A DNA stretch of 37,479 nt from an uncultured Bacillota bacterium (GCA_937868875.1 CALMNP010000213.1:1-37479); one strand, 5' to 3'. Shown: positions 1 to 12,142, numbered from the stretch's first letter. Numbers and translations: made by a program. The notes: generated by a model not told the origin, from the sequence alone.

Positions 1-902
<902 letters not shown>

Positions 903-940
903 TCATCCCTCCTGGGTCAAAATCCCCTGGACGGGGTCCA

Positions 941-2185
941 CTACATCCGTTGAATGATCGCGTCCGCGAACTGGCTGCACTTGACCTCGGTAGCGCCGGT
1001 GGCCAGGCGAGCAAAGTCGTAGGTCACGACCTTTTCCTTGATGGTCTTCTCCATGGCCTTGATGATGGTCTCGGCGGCCTCAAACCAGCCCATATGCTCG
1101 AACATCATGACGCCGGAGAGGATCTCGGAGCCCGGGTTTACTTTGTCCTGGTTGGCGTACTTCGGTGCAGTGCCGTGCGTCGCCTCAAAGACGGCGTATT
1201 CGTCGCTGATGTTGCCGCCGGGGGCGATGCCGATGCCGCCCACCTGGGCGGCGGCGGCGTCCGAGAGATAATCGCCGTTGAGGTTCGGTGTGGCGATGAC
1301 GTCGAACTCCTCTGGTCGGAGCAGCAGCTGCTGGAAGGTGATGTCGGCGATGCGGTCGCGGACCAGGATCTTGCCGGCCGGCATCTTGCCGCCGAACTCG
1401 CTCCACAGCTCGTCTTCCGTGACGATGTAGTCGCGGAACTCGCTGGTGGCCACCTCGTAGCCCCAGTCGCGGAAGGCGCCCTCCGTGAACTTCTGGATGT
1501 TGCCCTTGTGCATGATGGTGACGGACTTGCGCTTGCGGTCAATGGCGTAGCGGATGGCGGCGCGGATGAGGCGCTTGGAGCCGAACTCGGAGATAGGCTT
1601 GATGCCGATGCCGGAGTCCGGACGGATGTTCTTGCCCATTTCCTTGTTGAGGAAGTCGATCACCTTGCTGGCCTCGGGCGTGCCTTCCTTCCACTCGATG
1701 CCGGCGTAGATGTCCTCGGTGTTCTCACGGAAGATGACGATGTCGATCTTCTCCGGGGCCTTCACCGGGCTGGGAACGCCCTCAAACCAACGCACCGGCC
1801 GCAGGCAGACATAGAGGTCCAGGATCTGCCGCAGGGCCACGTTGAGCGAGCGGATGCCGCCGCCGACCGGAGTGGTCAGGGGGCCCTTGATGCCCACGCG
1901 GTAGTCCTTAAAGGCGGTAATGGTATCCTCCGGCAGCCACTCGCCGAAGGTATTGAAGGCCTTCTCGCCGGCGTAGACTTCGAACCACTCAATCTGGCGC
2001 TTACCGCCGTAGGCCTTGGCCACGGCCGCGTCAAAGACGCGGACGGAGGCGCGCCAGATGTCGGGGCCGGTGCCATCGCCCTCGATGAACGGAAGGATCG
2101 GGTTGTCCGGAACGTTCAGCTTGCCGTTCTGAAATGTAATCTTCTGGCCCTGGGTCGGCGGCTTCAGCTTCAGGTACTTGCTCAC
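941..2185 (-). CDS. icd: Isocitrate dehydrogenase (NADP-type)
   Basis: ORF 941..2221 with ICDH sequence ([72 protein letters not shown]). Likely start is GTG at 2185 ([15 protein letters not shown]). Confidence 0.95.
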   Translation of the reverse strand: MSKYLKLKPPTQGQKITFQNGKLNVPDNPILPFIEGDGTGPDIWRASVRVFDAAVAKAYGGKRQIEWFEVYAGEKAFNTFGEWLPEDTITAFKDYRVGIKGPLTTPVGGGIRSLNVALRQILDLYVCLRPVRWFEGVPSPVKAPEKIDIVIFRENTEDIYAGIEWKEGTPEASKVIDFLNKEMGKNIRPDSGIGIKPISEFGSKRLIRAAIRYAIDRKRKSVTIMHKGNIQKFTEGAFRDWGYEVATSEFRDYIVTEDELWSEFGGKMPAGKILVRDRIADITFQQLLLRPEEFDVIATPNLNGDYLSDAAAAQVGGIGIAPGGNISDEYAVFEATHGTAPKYANQDKVNPGSEILSGVMMFEHMGWFEAAETIIKAMEKTIKEKVVTYDFARLATGATEVKCSQFADAIIQRM

Positions 2186-2261
2186 GCGAAGACTCCCCCC
2201 ACTGGAATGTAAGCCAAGCACTGGGTCCGCTCCGGGAGTAGGCGGTAGACTGCCCCACCCA

Positions 2262-2292
2262 AAAACATAGCCACGGCGAATAGGCCGTGGCT
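2262..2292 (-). terminator. Terminator-like hairpin in the icd leader
   Basis: Minus strand: AGCCACGGC-CTATTC-GCCGTGGCT followed by ATGTTTTTGGG; perfect 9-bp stem, 6-nt loop, short U tract. Confidence 0.6.
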
Positions 2293-2395
2293 CAGGTCGT
2301 CAGGGCGTTGGCCTCGTCACACCTCTTGGGGCGGCCCCAGGCACTTTAGCCCGAGGAATGGCTCAACGGGACACAAAGGTTGGAAAAGCAACCTC

Positions 2396-2425
2396 ATTAT
2401 ACACATGTGCGAAAAAACACGTCAA
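2396..2425 (-). promoter_or_regulatory. Sigma-A-like promoter for icd-mdh
   Basis: Minus strand TTGACG-18 nt-TATAAT (TTGACG TGTTTTTTCGCACATGTG TATAAT). Confidence 0.75.
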
Positions 2426-2463
2426 TAAATCATTCGCTTGCGATAGTGAGTCGGGGCGAGGGC

Positions 2464-2631
2464 CTAGCGTTCCTCTGAGACGGCGCGTTCCAGCCGCTTC
2501 AGTTCGGCCTCCAGGCGCCGCTGGCGGCGGGCCAGGAACCAGATGTAGCCGAACAGCGCCGCCCAGATAACGGCGTAACCGGCGAACAGAAACTGCAGGG
2601 TGCTGGATGAAACAAAGCCAGGTTCAGTCAT
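2464..2631 (-). CDS. ccmD: CcmD-like small membrane protein
   Basis: 55-aa minus ORF MTEPGFVSSSTLQFLFAGYAVIWAALFGYIWFLARRQRRLEAELKRLERAVSEER; one TM helix plus basic coiled tail, directly downstream of ccmC. Confidence 0.72.
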   Translation of the reverse strand: MTEPGFVSSSTLQFLFAGYAVIWAALFGYIWFLARRQRRLEAELKRLERAVSEER

Positions 2632-2637
2632 GGCTTC

Positions 2638-3330
2638 TCACCTCCGAAGGTCCCGCTTGAGAGCGGCGGCGCGCTCCGCCAGCGTCTCCAGGCGGACGCG
2701 GTAGCTGAGCAGGAAGGCGTAGAGAATCGTGAAGGAGACGAAGGAGAACACCATCGTAAACACCATGCTGGGCTCCATGTTCATCTTGTCCGTCTGAATC
2801 AGCGTCGGGTGAATGGAGCGCCACCAGCGGGTGCTCATGAAGACGATGGGCACGTCCACGAATCCTATGATGCCGAAGACCGCTGCCAGCCGTGACTGCT
2901 GCTGGCTGCCCTCGGCGGAGGACCGGATGACCAGGTAGGCCAGGTAGATGAACCAGAGAATCAACGTGGTGGTCAGGCGGGGGTCCCAGCTCCACCAGGT
3001 GTTCCAGATGGGGCGGGCCCAGATGGGGCCGGTGATGAGGGTGATGGTGGTGAACACGACCCCGATCTCGGCGGAGCAGTAGGCCAGGGTGTCCCAGCGG
3101 TGGGATCCGCTGCGCAGGAAGGCGATGCTGGCCACGAACACCACCAGGAAGGCGAGGAACGCGTTCCAGGCGGACGCCACATGGAAGTAGAAGATTCGCT
3201 GCACGTCGCCCATGACGCGCTCAGCCGGCACCCACAGGAACACCAGGCCCAGCGCAACGAACACGGCCACGGCCGCGAGGAGGCCCAGCGTCTGCGTCAT
3301 GTCGCGCGCGGGGCCCTTGGCTTGGGGCAC
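2638..3330 (-). CDS. ccmC: Heme exporter protein CcmC
   Basis: WWD-type motif WNTWWSWDPRLTTTLILWF with multiple TM helices; position in ccm cluster. Confidence 0.93.
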   Translation of the reverse strand: MPQAKGPARDMTQTLGLLAAVAVFVALGLVFLWVPAERVMGDVQRIFYFHVASAWNAFLAFLVVFVASIAFLRSGSHRWDTLAYCSAEIGVVFTTITLITGPIWARPIWNTWWSWDPRLTTTLILWFIYLAYLVIRSSAEGSQQQSRLAAVFGIIGFVDVPIVFMSTRWWRSIHPTLIQTDKMNMEPSMVFTMVFSFVSFTILYAFLLSYRVRLETLAERAAALKRDLRR

Positions 3331-3333
3331 GAC

Positions 3334-4023
3334 TCACACCTCCAGCAGATACTCGAAGAGGATAAAGGGAACGGCCAGGAAAATCAGGTCATAGGCCACC
3401 AGCAGCTTCAGCCAGATGGCGTAGTCCACAAGCCTCGCCCCCAGGAGGAGGCCGGCTGTGGACTTGACCGCCGCCATCACCACCGGCGTAATCACCGGAA
3501 AGACGATGATGGGCAGCAGGATCTCACTGGCCCGGGCCTGTGCCGCCAGGGCGGAAAGAAGCGTGCCCACGGCGATGAAGCCAAAGGTGGCGAGCAGCCA
3601 GATGGCCGCCAGCAGCCAGATGGATCCATCCAGCCGCATGTCAAAGAAGATGAAGAACAGCGGTGTCAGGACGACTTCGGAAGCGAGCATCACCAGCAGG
3701 TTGCCGATGACCTTGGCAAAGTAGATGGCGGAGCGGTCGAACGGCCCGAGCATCAGGGCCTGCAGACAGCCGTTCTGTTTCTCCGAGGCGAAGGACCGGT
3801 TCAAAGCCAGCATGCCGGCAAAGAAGAAGGCCACCCAGATCATGCCGGGGAAGACCTCGCGCAGGCCCTCCGGCGCCACGTCAAAGGCGAAGCTGAACGC
3901 CACCGCCACCAGCAGGGCGAAGATCAGCAGGGCGGAGAACATTTCCTTGGTGTGAAACTCGAGGCGCAGGTCCTTGACCAGCATGGCCCAAACGGCACGG
4001 GGAAAAGAGGGTTTCAAGGTCAT
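3334..4023 (-). CDS. ccmB: Heme exporter protein CcmB
   Basis: CcmB-like sequence (LRLEFHTKEMFSALLIFALLVAVAFSFAF, FASEKQNGCLQALML, LLPIIVFPVITPVVMAAVKST). Confidence 0.93.
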   Translation of the reverse strand: MTLKPSFPRAVWAMLVKDLRLEFHTKEMFSALLIFALLVAVAFSFAFDVAPEGLREVFPGMIWVAFFFAGMLALNRSFASEKQNGCLQALMLGPFDRSAIYFAKVIGNLLVMLASEVVLTPLFFIFFDMRLDGSIWLLAAIWLLATFGFIAVGTLLSALAAQARASEILLPIIVFPVITPVVMAAVKSTAGLLLGARLVDYAIWLKLLVAYDLIFLAVPFILFEYLLEV

Positions 4024-4730
4024 CCCACCAGGCCCTGATAGGTTTGAGCGAAGTCCTCGGGCGAGACCGGCCCATCCGAAAAATACCGCAGCCGGCCGCG
4101 GTAGAGGATGGCGGCCCGGTCTGCCGCCCGCAGCCCTTCGGCGAAGTCGTGCGAGATGAGGAAGATGGTGGTGCCGGCCGCCTTCGCCCGGTCCACCTCG
4201 TCGTCCAGCATGGCCACCGCTTTCTGGTCGAGTCCTGTGTATGGCTCGTCCAGGAGCAGCAGGTCCGGGTCGTGAAGGAGCGCGCGGGCGATGGCCAGGC
4301 GCTGAATCATGCCCCGGGAGAACGTCCGCACCGGGTCCCCGGCAAACAAGTCCAGGCCGACCTGGCTCAAGAGCTGGTCGGCCCGTTCGGCGGGCTGGGC
4401 AAGCCCGTAGAGCTGCCCGTAGAAGACGAGGTTTTCACGCGCCGACAGGGCGTCGTAGACGAAGGACTGGTGGGACAGGACGCCGATGCGCCTACGCAGG
4501 GCATCCTGATCCTCGCCCACGCGGCGGCCGTCCAGGTACAGCTCGCCGTTGCTGGGGCGGATGAGCATGGCCACCAGCTTCAGCAAGGTCGACTTGCCGG
4601 CGCCGTTGGGTCCGAACAGGGCCAGGCACTGGCCCTGATGGAGCGTAAAGCTCACGTCGTCAAGGACGTCGCGTTCTCCGTATCGCTTGGCCAGGTGGCG
4701 GGCTTCGATCAGCGGTGCCGCTTGCGACAT
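4020..4730 (-). CDS. ccmA: Heme exporter ATP-binding protein CcmA
   Basis: ABC ATPase: GPNGAGKSTLLKLV Walker A, FSRGMIQRLAIARALLHDPDLLLLDEPYTGLD; adjacent to ccmB. Confidence 0.92.
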   Translation of the reverse strand: MSQAAPLIEARHLAKRYGERDVLDDVSFTLHQGQCLALFGPNGAGKSTLLKLVAMLIRPSNGELYLDGRRVGEDQDALRRRIGVLSHQSFVYDALSARENLVFYGQLYGLAQPAERADQLLSQVGLDLFAGDPVRTFSRGMIQRLAIARALLHDPDLLLLDEPYTGLDQKAVAMLDDEVDRAKAAGTTIFLISHDFAEGLRAADRAAILYRGRLRYFSDGPVSPEDFAQTYQGLVG

Positions 4731-4734
4731 GCCG

Positions 4735-5703
4735 TCAGGCGCCTTTCAGCTGGTCCAGAACCGCCATCAGCTGCCGCTTCAACTCCAGGCGGCGATGCTC
4801 ATAAGCAACCGGGGCGATCCGGCCCAGCCCAAAATCTTGGTCCAGGTCGGAAATCTTCTCGACCAGGCGCTCCTTTTCCTGCTGCAGGCGCTGGCGCGGC
4901 AGGGGCAAGACCGCCTCCATGGTCGACGGAGGCCGGCGCCGAAACGCCATGAATCCCAGCCCGGCGGCCAAAGCCAGCAGTACGGGGACGCCGGCTTTCA
5001 GGACCTGTTTCAGCCAGGCCGGCTCGGGAATCGGTGTGGCGTTGACGGCGTCCTGTCCCGTCGGCGCGTACTGCAGGCTGAGGCGAAGTTCCTGGCCCGC
5101 CGGCGCCGCGTCGCGGGAGAACTGCTGCATGGTGCGCCCGGCCACGTCGGACTGCCCCTGGTCCGTCAGGGCCGTGTTGAGCGAGGGCGGAGCCGTCAGG
5201 GTGGTGGTGTCGGCCAGGACGGCCAGCCCGGCCGTGGCGTAGGGCAGGGGCTGAATGAAGGTCCCGGCCAGACCCGGTGCCGGCAGTTCAAACTGCACGC
5301 TGACCCGCACCGGACCATCCGTCCCCAGGCCGGGGCGATAGAGCAGCCCCCAGGCAGCCTGTGCCCATCCCGCTGGGTCCAGGTCGGACTCGATCTGAAC
5401 CTGGCGGGCCTCCGCCGGGAGCGGCAGAGGAAGGGGGCCCGTGGCCCGGCCATTGTGCAACAGCGTGAAACTCTCAAAGGCGCGCAGGGTGCCCGGCGCA
5501 TAGCTGAGCACCACCGTCACCACGTCCAGGCTGACGCCCGGCGGCACCACCGGCTGGGCCACCTCCTGCAGCGCCGGCTGCACGGGCAGCGATGCCGGGG
5601 CAGCGGCCTGTGCCGATCCGCCCTGCGGGGTCAGGGTCAGGATGGTGACGGCCGCGGCAAGGATCAGGGCGAGGCTGCAGGCCCGTCCTCCCGGGCGGCT
5701 CAC
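4735..5703 (-). CDS. Uncharacterised secreted/membrane protein in ccm cluster, CcmI-like C-terminal motif
   Basis: 322 aa: signal peptide, extracytoplasmic domain, TM (VLKAGVPVLLALAAGLGFMAF), cytosolic tail ISDLDQDFGLGRIAPVAYEHRRLELKRQL. Contains no CxxC. Confidence 0.8.
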   Translation of the reverse strand: MSRPGGRACSLALILAAAVTILTLTPQGGSAQAAAPASLPVQPALQEVAQPVVPPGVSLDVVTVVLSYAPGTLRAFESFTLLHNGRATGPLPLPLPAEARQVQIESDLDPAGWAQAAWGLLYRPGLGTDGPVRVSVQFELPAPGLAGTFIQPLPYATAGLAVLADTTTLTAPPSLNTALTDQGQSDVAGRTMQQFSRDAAPAGQELRLSLQYAPTGQDAVNATPIPEPAWLKQVLKAGVPVLLALAAGLGFMAFRRRPPSTMEAVLPLPRQRLQQEKERLVEKISDLDQDFGLGRIAPVAYEHRRLELKRQLMAVLDQLKGA

Positions 5704-6025
5704 GAGGGCCCACCCCCGCGGCGCACGGCCTTCTCGGCCTCGCGCTCCAGTTCAGTCAACGACCGGCGAACACGGCTGAGGGCCTCCAGCCTCTCCTGGT
5801 GGGAAGCGTCGTCCAGCTTGCCCGTCAGATGGTCGTACTCGAGTTCCTCCGCCTCCTCCTCCAGCCTGTGGACTGTGGCCTCGGTCCGTTCACCGACGGC
5901 CTCGCCCAGTCCGGGGAGGTGCGCCAGGCCCTGCCGATCGCCGGGGAGCCAGGGGCGAAGGCCGAGTGCCAGCAGAACCGCCATACCACCCAGGGGCAGC
6001 ACCCAGGGCGCGATGTTCATGGGGC

Positions 6026-6029
<4 letters not shown>
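5700..6029 (-). CDS. Uncharacterised small membrane-anchored coiled-coil protein in ccm cluster (CcmI-like fragment)
   Basis: 109 aa: one N-terminal TM then LEEEAEELEYDHLTGKLDDASHQERLEAL, resembling the CcmI N-terminal helical region; 4-nt overlaps with its neighbours. Confidence 0.78.
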
Positions 6030-8071
<2,042 letters not shown>

Positions 8072-8081
8072 GGCCGTCCCC

Positions 8082-8564
8082 CTACTGGGTCGCCGTCCGG
8101 CTGCCGGGGACGTTCCCGACTGCGGCGGCGGTCTGACTGGACTGGTACTTGCTGGGGCAGCTCAGCATGACCTTGTTGGCGAGGAAGCTGCCGGACCGGT
8201 CAAAACGCCCTTCCACGATGGCCTGTGTGGCCATATCCATGTTGTCAGGCTTGACCCCGTGGTAGACGATCGGCACCAGGCCGCCGTTCTGCCCCTTGAC
8301 GGAGAAGGTCAGAACAGGGCCGCTCAGGTCGAAGGACACCGTCGACGGGTCCAGAGCGCCGCTCATGCGGACCGGCTTGCCCGCCAGGGCGCTGCCCTGG
8401 GCCAGGGCTTCATCCACGGTGAGATAATACTGCTTTCCCTGGCCGAAGGCGTTGACAATCAGGAACGCCACGGCAGACAGGATAACCCCCACGGCAAGCA
8501 GGACTCGGGTCTGCTTCTTCAGGGCCCATCCCTCCCACTGTCCAGCCTTTATCTGTTTTTGCAA
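8082..8564 (-). CDS. ccmE: Cytochrome c maturation protein CcmE, CxxxY variant
   Basis: N-terminal TM, OB-fold-type sequence, terminal VMLSCPSKYQSS (CxxxY in place of HxxxY). True start may be CTG at 8522, preceded by GGGAGGG, rather than 8564. Confidence 0.88.
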   Translation of the reverse strand: MQKQIKAGQWEGWALKKQTRVLLAVGVILSAVAFLIVNAFGQGKQYYLTVDEALAQGSALAGKPVRMSGALDPSTVSFDLSGPVLTFSVKGQNGGLVPIVYHGVKPDNMDMATQAIVEGRFDRSGSFLANKVMLSCPSKYQSSQTAAAVGNVPGSRTATQ

Positions 8565-8573
8565 AGAAATACT

Positions 8574-8614
8574 ACAAAAAGGTGACGAGGCTATTATAGC
8601 ATAGCCCCGTCACC
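8574..8614 (-). terminator. Strong Rho-independent terminator downstream of copA-copZ
   Basis: Minus strand GGTGACGGGGCTAT-GCTATA-ATAGCCTCGTCACC-TTTTTG: 14-bp stem (one G-U), 6-nt loop, U5. Confidence 0.85.
8593..8601 (-). promoter_or_regulatory. Candidate extended -10 (TGCTATAAT) in the terminator loop, upstream of ccmE
   Basis: Minus-strand TGC-TATAAT spanning the terminator loop; no well-spaced -35. Confidence 0.4.
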
Positions 8615-8681
8615 CTCCTGTCAGGCAAAACCTTTCAAGCCGAGGGGCCTGCCCTCCAAAGGCGGGACAGGCAGCAGCCTC

Positions 8682-8891
8682 TTAGACCGCCATCGCGTAC
8701 CCGGCGTCCTCCACAGCTTCCTTCATCATGGCCGTGGAAGCGGTGGCCGGGTCGTAGGTAACGGTGGCTTCGCCCTTCGCCAGGTCGACCCTGGCTTCGC
8801 TCACCCCGGATACGCCCTTGAGGGCCCTGGTAACGGCCATGACGCAGTGGTTGCAGGTCATGCCCTTAACGGAAAAGGTCTTGGTCTCCAT
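8682..8891 (-). CDS. copZ: Copper chaperone CopZ (HMA domain)
   Basis: 69 aa, METKTFSVKGMTCNHCVMAVTRALKG, classic GMTCxxC motif. Confidence 0.92.
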   Translation of the reverse strand: METKTFSVKGMTCNHCVMAVTRALKGVSGVSEARVDLAKGEATVTYDPATASTAMMKEAVEDAGYAMAV

Positions 8892-8958
8892 GGAAGAACC
8901 TCCTTGTTATCAGGCCGCCGGTGGAGCCGCCGGCCGTGGATCACAATTTGAATGAGAA

Positions 8959-11520
8959 TCAGGCGTTGGCCCGACGCGGGTCATAGCGCTTGAGCAACAG
9001 GGAGTTGCTGACCACGCTGACCGAGCTGAAGGCCATGGCCCCTCCGGCGATGGCCGGCGACAGGTAGCCCAGGGCGGCGATGGGGATGCCGATGACGTTG
9101 TAGATAAAGGCCCAGAACAGGTTGAGCTTGATGGTGCGCATGGTCTTCTTGGAGAGCCGGATGGCGGCGGCGATGCCGCGCAGGTCGCCGGCCATCAGGG
9201 TCACGTCGGCGGCCTCGATGGCCACATCCGCGCCCGTACCGATGGCCAGGCCCACGTCGGCGGTGGCCAGGGCCGGGGCGTCGTTGATGCCGTCGCCCAC
9301 CATGCCCACCACTCGGCCCTGGCCCTTCAGTTTCTCCACCTGGCTGGCCTTGTCTTCCGGCAGCACCTCCGCCAGCACGTGGTCAATGCCCACCTGACGG
9401 GCGATGGCCTGGGCCGTCCGCCGGTTGTCGCCGGTGATCATGACCACCTCCAGGCCCATCCGCTTCAATTGGGCAATGGCCTCAGCCGAGTGCTCCTTCA
9501 CCGTGTCGGCCACGGCCACCAGGCCGGCCAGGCGGCCGTCCACGGCTGCCATCATGACCGTCTTTCCTTCACCTTCGAGAGCATCCATCCGCGCTTCGAC
9601 GGCGGCCGTATTCAGACCCCGTGCCGCCATCAGCTTGCGGTTGCCCACCACCAGGCTGCGGCCTTCCACCATGGCCTCTATGCCGTGGCCAGGGATGGCC
9701 TGGAAGCCTTGCGGCTCCTCCAACTTCAGGCCCCGGTCCCGGGCGCCCTGAACGATGGCCTGACCCAGGGGGTGCTCCGAGGATGTCTCGGCAGCGGCCA
9801 CCAGGCGGAGCAGTTCGTCGCCTTCCATCCCCTGGGCCTCGACATCGGTGACCTCGGGTTCGCCCTTGGTGATAGTGCCCGTCTTGTCCAGGACGATGGT
9901 GTTCAATTGGTGCGCCTTCTCCAGGTGCTCGCCGCCCTTGAAGAGGATGCCGGATTCGGCCCCCTTGCCCGTGCCCACCATGATGGCGGTGGGCGTGGCC
10001 AGACCCAGTGCGCAGGGGCAGGCAATGACCAGAACGGCCACCATGTTAAGAAGAGCCACCGTCAGCCGGTCGCCGTCCGGAATCCAGGCGGCCGGCACCA
10101 GGAAGTACCAGATGAGGAACGTAACGGCGCCGATGCCGATGACCACGGGCACAAAGACGTTGGACACCACATCGGCCAGGCGCTGAATGGGCGCTTTGGA
10201 GGCCTGGGCGTCCTCCACCATGCGAATGATCTGGGCCAGGGCGGTGTCCTTGCCGACCTTGGTGGCCTTGAACTTGAAGGCGCCGTGCTTGTTGATGGTG
10301 GCGCCGACCACCGGATCGCCCACGCCCTTCTCCACCGGCAAACTCTCGCCGGTGAGCATGGACTCGTCGACGGCGGACGACCCTTCGACCACCACTCCGT
10401 CCACCGGCACCTTCTCGCCGGGCCGGACCAGTACGATGTCGCCCACCGTCACGTCGTCAAGGGTGATGTCCTGTTCCTGGCCGTCTCGGATGACGCGCGC
10501 CGTCTTGGGCTGCAGGCCCATCAGCTTCTTGATGGCCTCGGAGGTGCGGCCCTTGGCCACAGCCTCCAACAGTTTGCCAAGCTGGATGAGAACCAGGATG
10601 ACGGCAGCGGCCTCGTAGTAGACCGGTACCATGCCGCCCATGCCGCTCCTGGCGTGCTCCGCCAGGGGGCTGAAGAACTGATTGTAGACACTATAGCCGT
10701 AAGCCGCCGTGGTGCCCATCGCCACCAGTACATCCATGTTGGCACTGCCATGGCGCAGGTTCAGATAGGCGTGGCGGTAGAAGGGTGCACCGGCCACCAC
10801 CTGAATCACCGTTCCCAGGAGGAACTGGAGCGTCAGGTTGGCCAGGATGGTGTGCAGGCCCAGGTTCTCCAGGACCATGTTGAGGAGCAAGGGAAGGGTC
10901 AGGATCGCCGAGAAGATGAAGAGCCGGGTCTTGCCGCGAACCTCGCGCTGGCGTGCTTCCTTCTCCGTGTCCACGCTGCCCTTGTCCTGCAGAAGGGCGG
11001 CGTGGTAGCCGATCTCCTCGACGGCACGCACCAACTGCTGCGGGGAGACCTGGCCGGCGGTGTATTCCACCGTGGCCCGTTCCGTGGCCAGGTTGACAGT
11101 CGCAGTGACGACTCCCGGGGACTTACGCAGGGCCTTCTCCACCCTGGCCACGCACGAGGCACAGGTCATGCCCTGCACACTAAGCGTGAGCTTCTCCGTC
11201 GCCACCCCGTAGCCCAGTTCCGTGACCACCTTCAGGAGGTCCTCGGGCTTGACGAGCTTGGGGTCGTAGTGGACGGCGGCCTTCTCCAGGGCGAGGTTGA
11301 CGTTGGCCTTGACCCCCGGGAGCTTGTTGAGTCCCTTCTCGATGCGGTTGGCGCAGGTGGCGCAGGTCATGCCGGTGATGCCAAAGGCCGCATGCTGGGA
11401 AGTGCCGGACTCATCCGGCGCCTCCGCCGGCACCGGCGGAAGGCTCAATTCGAGGCTGATTTCCTGTCGATCTTCCGTCTGGTTCTTGACGGACTCAGCG
11501 GTGTTGCTCATCTCATTCAC
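8959..11520 (-). CDS. copA: Copper-transporting P1B-type ATPase CopA with two HMA domains
   Basis: GMTCATC and GMTCASC N-terminal HMA motifs, CPC in TM ([14 protein letters not shown]), DKTGTIT phosphorylation motif, [10 protein letters not shown]. Confidence 0.96.
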   Translation of the reverse strand: MNEMSNTAESVKNQTEDRQEISLELSLPPVPAEAPDESGTSQHAAFGITGMTCATCANRIEKGLNKLPGVKANVNLALEKAAVHYDPKLVKPEDLLKVVTELGYGVATEKLTLSVQGMTCASCVARVEKALRKSPGVVTATVNLATERATVEYTAGQVSPQQLVRAVEEIGYHAALLQDKGSVDTEKEARQREVRGKTRLFIFSAILTLPLLLNMVLENLGLHTILANLTLQFLLGTVIQVVAGAPFYRHAYLNLRHGSANMDVLVAMGTTAAYGYSVYNQFFSPLAEHARSGMGGMVPVYYEAAAVILVLIQLGKLLEAVAKGRTSEAIKKLMGLQPKTARVIRDGQEQDITLDDVTVGDIVLVRPGEKVPVDGVVVEGSSAVDESMLTGESLPVEKGVGDPVVGATINKHGAFKFKATKVGKDTALAQIIRMVEDAQASKAPIQRLADVVSNVFVPVVIGIGAVTFLIWYFLVPAAWIPDGDRLTVALLNMVAVLVIACPCALGLATPTAIMVGTGKGAESGILFKGGEHLEKAHQLNTIVLDKTGTITKGEPEVTDVEAQGMEGDELLRLVAAAETSSEHPLGQAIVQGARDRGLKLEEPQGFQAIPGHGIEAMVEGRSLVVGNRKLMAARGLNTAAVEARMDALEGEGKTVMMAAVDGRLAGLVAVADTVKEHSAEAIAQLKRMGLEVVMITGDNRRTAQAIARQVGIDHVLAEVLPEDKASQVEKLKGQGRVVGMVGDGINDAPALATADVGLAIGTGADVAIEAADVTLMAGDLRGIAAAIRLSKKTMRTIKLNLFWAFIYNVIGIPIAALGYLSPAIAGGAMAFSSVSVVSNSLLLKRYDPRRANA

Positions 11521-11590
11521 CTCGCCGGCGAAGAGTTTGGGCAGGACTATTTTGCCCCGTGAAAGGCCCAGCGGTCCGCCGAAGATTGCA

Positions 11591-11613
11591 CTACCCTACT
11601 GGGGTATCCTAGG
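11591..11613 (-). promoter_or_regulatory. Putative CsoR operator at copA promoter
   Basis: Minus strand GGATACCCCAGTAGGGTAG; TACCC/GGGTA inverted repeat typical of CsoR sites, just downstream of the -10. Confidence 0.8.
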
Positions 11614-11616
11614 TCC

Positions 11617-11645
11617 ATCATAGGAAAAGGGCGGCACGCTGTCAA
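11617..11645 (-). promoter_or_regulatory. copA promoter, sigma-A type
   Basis: Minus strand TTGACA-17 nt-TATGAT. Confidence 0.85.
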
Positions 11646-11657
11646 GGCCTGCCGCCC
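11625..11657 (-). terminator. Rho-independent terminator for csoR
   Basis: Minus strand GGGCGGCA-N13-TGCCGCCC-TTTTCC; 8-bp perfect stem, followed by U4. Confidence 0.65.
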
Positions 11658-11698
11658 AATTTTCTCCAAAAACTATATCCTGGGAAGTACAGGAGTCT

Positions 11699-12001
11699 CT
11701 ACTTGACGAACTTGGACAGGACGTCCATGAGCTCCTGCACCGCCGGTTCACCCTGGTCCAGCTTGATGGCGCTGGAGACGCAGCCCCGCGTGTGCGATTC
11801 GATCAGGGCCAGACCCACCTTATTAAGGCCGGCCTTGACCGCCGCCACCTGCGTCAGAATGTCGACGCAGTAGCGACTTTCCTCAATCATGCGCTGCAGG
11901 CCGCGAACCTGGCCCTCGATCTTCCGCAGGCGATCGAGAAGGTCCTGGTTCTCGCGGTTGGAGCGAGAGCTATGATGAAGTTCGATGTTGACGTCGCTCA
12001 C
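11699..12001 (-). CDS. csoR: Copper-sensing transcriptional repressor CsoR
   Basis: RLRKIEGQVRGLQRMIEESRYCVDIL...ALIESHTRGCVSSAI; Cys-His-Cys ligands of CsoR. GTG start at 12001 with GGGAG RBS. Confidence 0.9.
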   Translation of the reverse strand: MSDVNIELHHSSRSNRENQDLLDRLRKIEGQVRGLQRMIEESRYCVDILTQVAAVKAGLNKVGLALIESHTRGCVSSAIKLDQGEPAVQELMDVLSKFVK

Positions 12002-12023
12002 GCTGACCACTCCCGAATGAACC

Positions 12024-12048
12024 CCTACCCTACCCAAGTAGGTGTAGG
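12024..12048. promoter_or_regulatory. Putative CsoR operator upstream of csoR
   Basis: Plus strand CCTACCCTACCCAAGTAGGTGTAGG; shares TACCC(A/C)AGTAGG with the copA operator, in opposite orientation. Confidence 0.65.
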
Positions 12049-12056
12049 CTAATTTC

Positions 12057-12085
12057 AGTATCCCACGGGGAGAACTCGATGTCAA
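12057..12085 (-). promoter_or_regulatory. csoR promoter, sigma-A type
   Basis: Minus strand TTGACA-17 nt-GATACT, directly upstream of the operator. Confidence 0.65.
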
Positions 12086-12142
12086 CGCTGGTTCGGCGCC
12101 GGGAGCCTGAAGGGATCGATTCCTCCGCCTGTGGGTGGGGGA

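Noticed and set aside
950-2212. 420-aa plus-strand ORF antisense to icd
   Set aside because: High-GC shadow ORF; His/Asp/Gly/Val-rich composition with no domain signature, wholly opposite a clear icd.
9379-11562. 727-aa plus-strand ORF antisense to copA
   Set aside because: Shadow ORF; the minus strand carries all P-type ATPase motifs.
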